The notes under the pieces: model-generated
Database searches by the model: none
What the model saw: only the letters and a program-made list of their open reading frames with translations
Told to the model about the DNA's origin: nothing
Assembly (NCBI GenBank): GCA_910579615.1
Contig: CAJTUA010000010.1
Coordinates: 62,001 to 126,000 of the forward strand
Direction: 5' to 3'
DNA length: 64,000 nt
DNA from: an uncultured Lachnospiraceae bacterium
Lineage (GTDB): Bacteria > Bacillota > Clostridia > Lachnospirales > Lachnospiraceae
In this document: positions 57,869-64,000 of the stretch, one piece after another
How positions within the stretch are numbered: the first letter of the stretch is position 1
Layout of the letters: every line of letters starts with the position of its first letter
Translations under genes and position numbers: made by a program

Positions 57869-59947
57869 ATGATACAAAAATTCCGTTTCGGAACCCCTAT
57901 CAAAACCGATGCCACCGTGGCAGAATTGCCGGTCATTCCGGTAACGGCCGCAAAGGACGCTGCTGCCCTGACAAAATTCTTCCGCCTAAGCCTTGAAAAT
58001 GGCTTTTCCCTTTCCCTTGCGATGGACGACGCTGATGCCGTTTACGGTCTGGGCGAGGCGAACCGCGGCATCAACAAACGCGGCTACAAATATGTAAGCT
58101 GCTGCACCGATGACCCGAACCACACCGAAGATAAAGTTTCCCTCTACGGAGCACACAATTTTATCATGCTGATTGGCCAGGAGAGCTTCGGGCTCTTTCT
58201 CGACTATCCTGCCGATATCTGTTTTGACATTGGTTACACAAAACAGAACGAGCTGACCATAAGCACGGACGGCACTGACCTTGATGTCTATCTCATCACG
58301 GCAGAGGAATCCGCCACAGCTGCGCCGTCTTCCCGCCCTGCCGGAAATTTTGCTGAATCCGCCGCCCTTTCCATCGTCCGGCAGTTCCGCACCTTAATCG
58401 GGCACAGCTACATCCCGCCGCGCTGGGCATTCGGCTACATCCAGAGCCGTTGGGGGTATATGGATGAGAAGGATATCCGCCGCGTGGCAAAGGGCTACCG
58501 CGACAACCACCTGCCGCTTGATTCCATCAGCATGGATATTGATTACATGGAGGATTACAAAGATTTTACCGTCCATCCGGAACGTTTCCCTGACCTTGCC
58601 GCCCTCTCCGCCGAGATGAAGGAACAGGGTCTGCACTTCGTTCCAATCATTGACGCGGGGGTAAAAATTGAGCCAGGCTACGATGTCTATGAGGACGGCG
58701 TGAAAAACAATTATTTCTGCAAGCGCGCGGACGGTACGGATTTTGTTGCCGGCGTATGGCCGGGCAAGACGCATTTCCCGGACTTCTTAAACGCCGACGC
58801 GAGAAAATGGTTCGGTGACCTTTACAAGCGCCTGATTGACGCGGGGATTGAGGGCTTTTGGAATGACATGAACGAACCTGCGATTTTCTATTCCGAGGAA
58901 GGTATGGAGGATGCCATCACAAAGGCCAGCGAGCTTATGAAGTCAAAGGATAACCCGGATTTGAACACCTTCTGGGGGATGCGGGATGTATTTAATATCA
59001 GCAACGACCATGCCGACTACAAACGTTTTTACCACAATATGGACGGCAATAAAATCCGCCACGATAAGGTACACAACCTTTATGGCTTCAACATGACCCG
59101 CGCCGCGGCAGAAAGCTTTGACACCATCTGCCCGAACAAGCGCCTGCTGCTTTTTTCCCGCTCCTCCTACATCGGAATGCACCGCTTCGGCGGCATCTGG
59201 ACGGGCGACAACCAATCCTGGTGGAGCCATCTGCTCCTAAACATCAAGATGATGCCGTCCCTGAATATGTGCGGCTTCCTCTACAGCGGTGCCGACCTCG
59301 GCGGCTTCGGAAGCCATACGACAAGGGATTTGCTGCTGCGCTGGCTTGCTTTTGGCATTTTTACGCCGCTCATGCGCAACCACGCGGCACTCGGCACAAG
59401 GGAGCAGGAATGCTACCAGTTTGAAGGGCTTGACGATTTCCGCGAAATCCTGAAGCTGCGCTACCGCCTGATTCCATATCTCTACAGCGAATTCGTAAAG
59501 GCAGCAAGGAATGATGCCCTTCTTTTTACGCCGCTTGCCTTTGTTTTTCCACAGGACAAAACCGCGTGCGAGGTGGAGGACCAGCTCTTACTTGGCGAGA
59601 GCCTGATGCTCGCCCCGGTTTATCAGCCAAATGTTAGCGGACGCACGGTCTATCTGCCAGAGGATATGCTCTTTGTAAAATTTACTTCAGCGACAGAATA
59701 CTCCATGGAACCAATGGATGCTGGTTGGCACTATATTGGCTGTGCCCTAAACGAGGTCGCTCTCTTTCTGCGCAAAGGCCACCTGCTGCCGCTCTGCCCG
59801 CCATGCGAATGCACAAAGCAACTTGACTACACAAGCTTCGAGCTGATTGGCGAAGCGGGAAAAGGCATATCATACGAGCTTTATACGGATGACGGCTACA
59901 CAAAAAATATGGAGCAGGAAGGAAAATATGTAACGCTGACGCTCTAA
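57869..59947 (+). CDS. Glycoside hydrolase family 31 alpha-glycosidase
   Basis: A 692-residue enzyme of the GH31 family (alpha-glucosidase or alpha-xylosidase). The N-terminal beta domain has GLGEANRGINKRGYKYVSCC; the barrel has RWAFGYIQSRWGYMDEKDIR, the nucleophile motif GFWNDMNEPAIFYS, and the acid/base motif WTGDNQSWWSHL. The C-terminal beta domain starts near LLLGESLMLAPVYQ. There is no signal peptide, so it acts on imported oligosaccharides. AGGAGG lies seven bases before the ATG. Specificity cannot be told from these motifs. A divergent AraC regulator controls it by inference. Confidence 0.93.
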   Translation: MIQKFRFGTPIKTDATVAELPVIPVTAAKDAAALTKFFRLSLENGFSLSLAMDDADAVYGLGEANRGINKRGYKYVSCCTDDPNHTEDKVSLYGAHNFIMLIGQESFGLFLDYPADICFDIGYTKQNELTISTDGTDLDVYLITAEESATAAPSSRPAGNFAESAALSIVRQFRTLIGHSYIPPRWAFGYIQSRWGYMDEKDIRRVAKGYRDNHLPLDSISMDIDYMEDYKDFTVHPERFPDLAALSAEMKEQGLHFVPIIDAGVKIEPGYDVYEDGVKNNYFCKRADGTDFVAGVWPGKTHFPDFLNADARKWFGDLYKRLIDAGIEGFWNDMNEPAIFYSEEGMEDAITKASELMKSKDNPDLNTFWGMRDVFNISNDHADYKRFYHNMDGNKIRHDKVHNLYGFNMTRAAAESFDTICPNKRLLLFSRSSYIGMHRFGGIWTGDNQSWWSHLLLNIKMMPSLNMCGFLYSGADLGGFGSHTTRDLLLRWLAFGIFTPLMRNHAALGTREQECYQFEGLDDFREILKLRYRLIPYLYSEFVKAARNDALLFTPLAFVFPQDKTACEVEDQLLLGESLMLAPVYQPNVSGRTVYLPEDMLFVKFTSATEYSMEPMDAGWHYIGCALNEVALFLRKGHLLPLCPPCECTKQLDYTSFELIGEAGKGISYELYTDDGYTKNMEQEGKYVTLTL

Positions 59948-60185
59948 AGAACACGGTGCGAAGAAGCATGCATTTATAAACAAATTATAAACTTTTAAAA
60001 AACGTAAGAATTTTGTAAGAAAACCTACCAAATATTTTGAAAATGTGGTATACTGATGCAATGTAAAGAACTTGCACGGTATGCCACAGTTTTTCTTTGC
60101 GCAGACCGTCCTTACCGTAATACAATTATTTTCTATAGCAATTGCTGCCTGCAGCAATCACTGCCTGCAGCAGAAAGAGGTTTTT

Positions 60186-60920
60186 ATGCGTATCGTTTTG
60201 GTAGCACTCTCCATCGTGATTTTTTTGATTCTTTTTTTACCTGTATATTTTATCCTATGGATTGTCGGAAAATTTAACCTGCATGCAAAAATTGCGGCAT
60301 CCCAGGCGATTGTGCGGAATGCATTCCGCTTTGTCATGCTCTGCGCCGGAACAAAGATTACGGTGCTTGGGCGCGAGGAGCTGCCAAAGGGCGAAGCTTT
60401 CCTCTATGTCGGCAACCACCGCGGACTTGCTGATATCCCGGTTGGCTATATCACCGTGCCGACCCTGACCGGATTCGTTGCCAAAAAGGAGCTGCGCAAG
60501 GTTCCCCTTTTTGCAGGATGGATGAAGAACCTCCAGTGCCTCTTCCTCGACCGTGACGATATGAAGGAGGGCTTAAAGACAATTATGCAGGGGATTGAAC
60601 AGTTAAAGGCAGGCTATTCTATCTTTATCATGCCGGAAGGCACAAGAAACCGCGGCGAGGAATTCGACCTCCTCCCGTTCAAGGAGGGAAGCCTTAAAAT
60701 GGCGGAAAAATCTGGCTGTGCGGTTGTCCCGGTTGCCATCTCGAACACGGCGGCTGTCTTTGAAAACCATATGCCGTGGGTAAAAAAGGCGCATGTTATT
60801 ATCCATTATGGCAAGCCGATTTATCCTGCCGACGTTTTGAAGGAGGAACGCAAGCGTCTCGGGGCGACGGTGCGGGAGATGATTATTGAGCAGTTGAAGG
60901 AAGACCAGGCGTCGGTTTAA
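60186..60920 (+). CDS. 1-acyl-glycerol-3-phosphate acyltransferase (PlsC-like)
   Basis: Adds an acyl chain to lysophosphatidate in phospholipid synthesis. The 244-residue product has an N-terminal membrane segment (VALSIVIFLILFLPVYFILW), the HX4D motif in VGNHRGLAD, a FVAKKELRKVPLFAGWM segment, and the EGTR motif in IMPEGTRNRGEEFDLLPFK. The start MRIVLV is chosen because AAGAGG lies upstream; the longer frame adds a leader without an RBS. It stands alone and ends in a strong terminator. Confidence 0.9.
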   Translation: MRIVLVALSIVIFLILFLPVYFILWIVGKFNLHAKIAASQAIVRNAFRFVMLCAGTKITVLGREELPKGEAFLYVGNHRGLADIPVGYITVPTLTGFVAKKELRKVPLFAGWMKNLQCLFLDRDDMKEGLKTIMQGIEQLKAGYSIFIMPEGTRNRGEEFDLLPFKEGSLKMAEKSGCAVVPVAISNTAAVFENHMPWVKKAHVIIHYGKPIYPADVLKEERKRLGATVREMIIEQLKEDQASV

Positions 60921-61001
60921 AAGTCAACGAGCAAAAAAACAACCACTCACTTTTTGAATGGATGATTGCAGTTCTTATTATATTCCCAACGATTTCCTCA
61001 T

Positions 61002-61048
61002 TGGATATTACCCGGTACTTTGTACCGGGTAATATCCAATATTTTTAA
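61002..61048. terminator. Strong terminator between convergent genes
   Basis: ATTGGATATTACCCGGTAC, loop TTT, GTACCGGGTAATATCCAAT then ATTTTT: a 19-bp perfect stem ending the plsC-like gene, usable in both directions for the convergent small gene. Confidence 0.88.
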
Positions 61049-61099
61049 CCACACAATCAAATTACACTTTCTTTACATCACAGTACATACACAATTTTT

Positions 61100-61366
61100 T
61101 TACAACTCTTCATCAAACAAATTTTGTATCAGAATATAATTCTTATAACACTCCTCACAGATATCAATCCCTTTTCCGCCAACGTCCACCTTGCGTCCTG
61201 CCTCTGCTCCGCATATGGCGCATTCCGATTTCCCGCAGCCGCAAAAGAACAAGACAGAACAGGCCAACCAACATATCACCAAAAACAGATTCCCCCAATG
61301 GTGACCTTTTTCACGCAAAAACCACCACTTTCTTTTCTGTTTCATTGTCTCCATTCGTATCCCCAT
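61100..61366 (-). CDS. Small membrane or lipoprotein with CxxC zinc motifs
   Basis: An 88-residue frame. A basic N-terminus is followed by one hydrophobic segment (GNLFLVICWLACSVLFFCGC) ending in a lipobox-like FFCGC, and then by a zinc-knuckle pattern ECAICGAEAG ... IDICEECYKNY. I do not recognise the family. Several start codons are possible; the one annotated has a weak AGAAAGGG upstream. It converges on plsC and follows the ydjI-like gene at a distance of about 125 bp, with a small tandem repeat between. Confidence 0.5.
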   Translation of the reverse strand: MGIRMETMKQKRKWWFLREKGHHWGNLFLVICWLACSVLFFCGCGKSECAICGAEAGRKVDVGGKGIDICEECYKNYILIQNLFDEEL

Positions 61367-61428
61367 TTCCCTTTCTCCCGCAACAGCATCCCCGCACTCC
61401 ATCCGGCCAGAAACTATGCGAACTGTCT

Positions 61429-61506
61429 GCCCGGATGGAGCACTTGGTTTTCTTATCCAGACTTCTTGCCCGGACGGAGCACTTGGCTTCCTTATCCTAA
61501 CTTCTG
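61429..61506. repeat. Tandem 39-bp direct repeat at the 3' end of the ydjI-like gene
   Basis: Two copies with a period of 39 bp: GCCCGGATGGAGCACTTGGT and GCCCGGACGGAGCACTTGGC, then TTCTTATCC/TTCCTTATCC and ACTTCTT/ACTTCT. The second copy covers the last codons and the stop of the ydjI-like gene, so the first is a duplicated 3' end. Confidence 0.75.
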
Positions 61507-62478
61507 CCCGCAGTTCGCGCAGAAATTCGCCCCGTTCGTCTTTGCCCCGCAGTTCGGGCAGAAATTTGGCTTTGCACCCGCGTTCCCCGGCTGTATATAC
61601 TGCACATTTCCGGAATTCGAACCCTGCGAATTCTGCGGATTCATCGAGTTTACCATCTGGTTCGCCATGTTCATCCCCATCATCATCCCCGCCATCTCGG
61701 AGGCTGTACTGCCTGCGGAGCTCTTCCCGGATGCCATGGCATCAATCATGCCCATCTGCTGATAGCGGTTCATATCGCCGACCATGCTCTGGGAGGCATT
61801 CTTCGTAATCATGCGCTGAATCTCTTCGGGATAATTAAAGCTCATGATGTTAAAGCCCGTAATCGTAATCCCGATATCAAAAATCTCCATATCAAGGTCG
61901 GTGCGGATGCCCTGCGCAATGTCGTAGGCATTCGCCTGAAGGTTAAACATATCCTTGCCCTCCCTTGTAATCCATTTCATCAAAAGTTGGTCAAGCACCG
62001 ATGTCACACGGATTTTCACATCCTCCACGAGATAGGAATTCTTTATGCCCGCAACCTTGTCAATCATTTTGATATAGTCATTGACCTTGAAATTCAGCGT
62101 ACCATGTGCGCGAACCGGCATCCCGCCCGGCATCCCCGCTACCGGGATATTGATTGCGCTTGCCGTACCCCAGTTCACATTGAATTCCTTCGTGTTGATA
62201 AAAAGCACCTCGGCGCGCAGGTTGGTATTAAACCCAAATTTAAAGCCCTTTAAGGTCGAGAGGAACGGAATAATCTGCGACTCGACATCGTAATCGCCGT
62301 CATCCGTGAAAATCCCCTCAATCCGCCCCGTATTTAAAAAGATTGCATCCTGGCCAGGACGGATAATCAGGCGGCTGCCCTTCTTAAGCTCCGCATTCGG
62401 CCATTTCCAGAAAATCATGTCCTCGCGGAATTCCTTCCACTCCACAACCGATGATAACTGATTTGAAAATAATCCCAT
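61492..62478 (-). CDS. SPFH-domain protein with C-terminal zinc ribbons (YdjI-like)
   Basis: A 328-residue protein. The SPFH domain (about 25-230) has SRLIIRPGQDAIFLNTGRIE and GFKFGFNTNLRAEVLFINTK; the middle is Met/Ser/Gly/Asn-rich, and the end carries paired zinc ribbons FCPNCGAKTNGANFCANCGQ. This layout matches the Bacillus ydjI product, which works with PspA-type membrane-stress proteins. It follows the TPM gene on the same strand, in the order ydjG-ydjH-ydjI. Confidence 0.85.
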   Translation of the reverse strand: MGLFSNQLSSVVEWKEFREDMIFWKWPNAELKKGSRLIIRPGQDAIFLNTGRIEGIFTDDGDYDVESQIIPFLSTLKGFKFGFNTNLRAEVLFINTKEFNVNWGTASAINIPVAGMPGGMPVRAHGTLNFKVNDYIKMIDKVAGIKNSYLVEDVKIRVTSVLDQLLMKWITREGKDMFNLQANAYDIAQGIRTDLDMEIFDIGITITGFNIMSFNYPEEIQRMITKNASQSMVGDMNRYQQMGMIDAMASGKSSAGSTASEMAGMMMGMNMANQMVNSMNPQNSQGSNSGNVQYIQPGNAGAKPNFCPNCGAKTNGANFCANCGQKLG

Positions 62479-62560
62479 AATTATTGCTCCTTTCCATGTT
62501 AAGAATCCGGCAGGTCATTGCAAAACTCCTACAACCCACACGTATGCAGGGCTCCCGTTC

Positions 62561-63355
62561 TCAAAAATGCCTTCCCGCACTCGAGTGCGAATGCCCTCCG
62601 CTGCTTGTGTGGCCACCGCCACCACCACTGCTGTTCTGCTGCGGCTTTTTGCGCTTTGTTATGCTTGTGCGGATATAATCATCGCGCCGCGCCCGGATGC
62701 CGCTGTAACGCCCGTCAAGGTATGTACCCGCATTCACGGTCATCGTTCCGCCGCTGTTTGATGCCATGAGCCCGACCACAATCCCGCCGATTACAAGCGC
62801 CGCGACAAGCTGCACCCACGCCCGCAGATAGATTGGCACATAATTCATGTAATGCTCTGCCCTGTCCGCAAAAATCCGAAAGGCACGGTAATAATCTCCC
62901 GCCCGCAGCTCATCAAACAATGCGTCAATTATCTTCTCGCCCGTTGCATCCGGGATTTTCTTCTCCGCCTTCCCATACGCCTGCACATTGACGTAGCGGT
63001 TTTTCATATCCACGCAAATCAGCACGGCATCTACGTCAATCTGCCCGGTATCATAGCCGTAATCGTAGAAATCTTCCAGATACCGGTCGCCTGCCCCCAT
63101 CCCGGTGTCAGAAACCGTAACCACATAAATGCCGCATCCTGCCTTTTCTCCCTGCTTTTCCAGATAATCCCCAAGCGAATTCCTCTCTGATACCGTCAAA
63201 AGCTCCGCCTCATCGTAGACATAAACGCCCTCCCGGGCCGGAACTGCGGCCTGCGCCAGAATTTGCGGTGCCATGCTAAGAACCGCAAACAGCACACTGC
63301 ACAGCACACACAGGAATTTTGCCAAAGCCATCTTCCTATTTTTCCCTTTTCTCAT
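62561..63355 (-). CDS. TPM-domain membrane protein (YdjH-like)
   Basis: A 264-residue protein with a signal peptide (FLCVLCSVLFAVLSMAP core), a TPM domain (about 40-170; YVYDEAELLTVSERNSLGDY, AVLICVDMKNRYVNVQAYGK), one membrane segment (about 190-208, VQLVAALVIGGIVVGLMAS) and a Gly/Ser/His-rich tail SSGGGGGHTSSGGHSHSSAG. TPM proteins face the outside and have been tied to membrane repair or phosphatase-like folds. It lies between the ydjG-like and ydjI-like genes, 12 bp from the first. Confidence 0.85.
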   Translation of the reverse strand: MRKGKNRKMALAKFLCVLCSVLFAVLSMAPQILAQAAVPAREGVYVYDEAELLTVSERNSLGDYLEKQGEKAGCGIYVVTVSDTGMGAGDRYLEDFYDYGYDTGQIDVDAVLICVDMKNRYVNVQAYGKAEKKIPDATGEKIIDALFDELRAGDYYRAFRIFADRAEHYMNYVPIYLRAWVQLVAALVIGGIVVGLMASNSGGTMTVNAGTYLDGRYSGIRARRDDYIRTSITKRKKPQQNSSGGGGGHTSSGGHSHSSAGRHF

Positions 63356-63367
63356 CCGCCCGCCCTC

Positions 63368-64000
63368 CTAAACAAAGAACATCGTGACCAGACGCAGCAG
63401 CGCAAATACACCCGCGCTGATGCCTGCAAACCACATTGCCATTTTCTGTTTGGAAAGCGGGGGCTTCCCGACAATCTTTCCCGTCTGTCCGTTCATCGCA
63501 AAAATATGTTCGCTGTCGTGGTAGTCATAGCAGACCATCCACACCGGAAGCAGGGTATAGCGCGCATTCACGGGATTGAGGTGAATGTCCTTCCGGTGGT
63601 ATATCACACCCGAATACCCCTTGATGGTGGATGCAAGATACTCATTCGCATAGCGGTTCACGCGCTCCTTCACGCGCGGAAGAAGTTCCTTATCATCATA
63701 ATTATACTGTTCTGCCAGATATCCCGCCAGATATGGCATGTTAAAATGCGTCAGCTCAGAATAGGAGAAAGGCTCCAGCTTATCCATCAGTTCATCGTTC
63801 ATCTTCTCTGAGGCATCCACAGGCACCTTCGCGTAGGTCATATGTACACGGCGGTAAACATGGTAATATTTTGTTTCCGTGTAAATATAATCCCCCCGTG
63901 AATAACTGCGCACCCTCGTCGCCGTGCAGTCCGCCTCCCCCGTACCGTCCATGTCGTAGAGCCAGAACGGAACATACATCCCGGTGATGTTTTTGATGCG
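63368..64000 (-). CDS. YdjG-like protein, N-terminus outside the window
   Basis: C-terminal part, at least 210 residues, of a protein whose frame runs in from beyond 64000; the first codons seen read RIKNITGMYVPFWLYDMDG. The segment has RVRSYSRGDYIYTETKYYHV, YLAEQYNYDDKEL, LPVWMVCYDYHDSEHIFAMN and GQTGKIVGKPPLSK, and a C-terminal membrane segment (MWFAGISAGVFALLRLVTMF). Bacillus YdjG has the same kind of end and an N-terminal zinc ribbon. A pspA-like ydjF gene would be expected further right. Confidence 0.8.
   Translation of the reverse strand, partial: RIKNITGMYVPFWLYDMDGTGEADCTATRVRSYSRGDYIYTETKYYHVYRRVHMTYAKVPVDASEKMNDELMDKLEPFSYSELTHFNMPYLAGYLAEQYNYDDKELLPRVKERVNRYANEYLASTIKGYSGVIYHRKDIHLNPVNARYTLLPVWMVCYDYHDSEHIFAMNGQTGKIVGKPPLSKQKMAMWFAGISAGVFALLRLVTMFFV

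Noticed and set aside
1..64000. tRNA and rRNA genes
   Set aside because: I looked in the intergenic gaps and found no cloverleaf-like or rRNA-like sequence; a tRNAscan run would settle it.

Overview
The window looks like a chromosome segment of a motile, spore-forming, Gram-positive anaerobe of the class Clostridia, most like Lachnospiraceae. The grounds are a spoIIAA-spoIIAB-sigF operon, spoVA genes, a late flagellar operon with csrA/fliW and a sigma-28 (SigD) promoter, a T-box leader on valS, teichoic-acid-type glycosyl and glycerophosphate transferases, and strong AGGAGG ribosome binding sites. Base composition is moderate, with AT-richer islands near 50.2-53.1 kb and 55.6-56.7 kb. I saw no rRNA, tRNA, CRISPR array or complete insertion sequence.

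Layout. 0.2-3.1 kb: a small hypothetical gene and a nucleoside salvage operon (deoD-deoC-cdd). 3.2-6.8 kb: a spore germination operon (small membrane protein, spoVAA, spoVAB, spoVAC, spoVAF) with no spoVAD/spoVAE between AC and AF. 6.9-19.4 kb: a late flagellar operon (flgM, flgN, two flgK-type genes, flgL, fliW, csrA, flaG, fliD, fliS, a fliT/flgN-like gene) ending in a secreted repeat protein. 19.6-23.3 kb: a response regulator and a large hybrid kinase with a PocR sensor. 23.3-31.7 kb: a cell-surface polymer operon (bifunctional glycosyltransferase/glycerophosphotransferase, pyruvyltransferase, GT2, tagD, tagB/F-like) ending in a lysA-like gene. 32.0-36.5 kb: a topoisomerase IV-type pair on the plus strand. 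36.6-39.7 kb: a solute-binding lipoprotein and a chemoreceptor. 40.1-46.6 kb: a LysM-GH18 enzyme, the spoIIA operon, a TPR protein, a 46-residue protein and a fapA-like gene. 46.7-50.1 kb: valS with its T-box. 50.2-53.1 kb: a gene remnant and an ABC transporter whose ATPase carries a DNA-binding domain. 53.2-57.6 kb: two small conserved genes, cysS, an Rpn-type nuclease and an AraC regulator. 57.9-64 kb: a GH31 glycosidase, a plsC-like acyltransferase and a ydjI/ydjH/ydjG-like operon running off the right end.

The most unusual thing here is a family of interspersed hairpin elements, usually about 105-120 bp, found at about ten loci. Nearly every copy lies directly upstream of a ribosome binding site and in the same orientation relative to the gene it precedes. 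Each has a nested double-arm stem, a conserved GGAG...CGGA-type loop, and a GCGGAACTTAAA-like box on both sides. The arms exist in at least four unrelated sequence versions that still pair, so the structure seems to be what is conserved. Copies precede cdd, a flgK gene, tagD, the pyruvyltransferase gene, parC, the chemoreceptor gene, spoIIAB, valS (three tandem copies between T-box and start) and the GH31 gene; decayed copies lie before flgL and the hybrid kinase gene and after the TPR gene. The elements read through as open frame and create false N-terminal extensions.

Most operons read on the minus strand; the topoisomerase pair, LysM-GH18, GH31 and plsC read on the plus strand. All functional calls are from reading the sequence; no database search was run.
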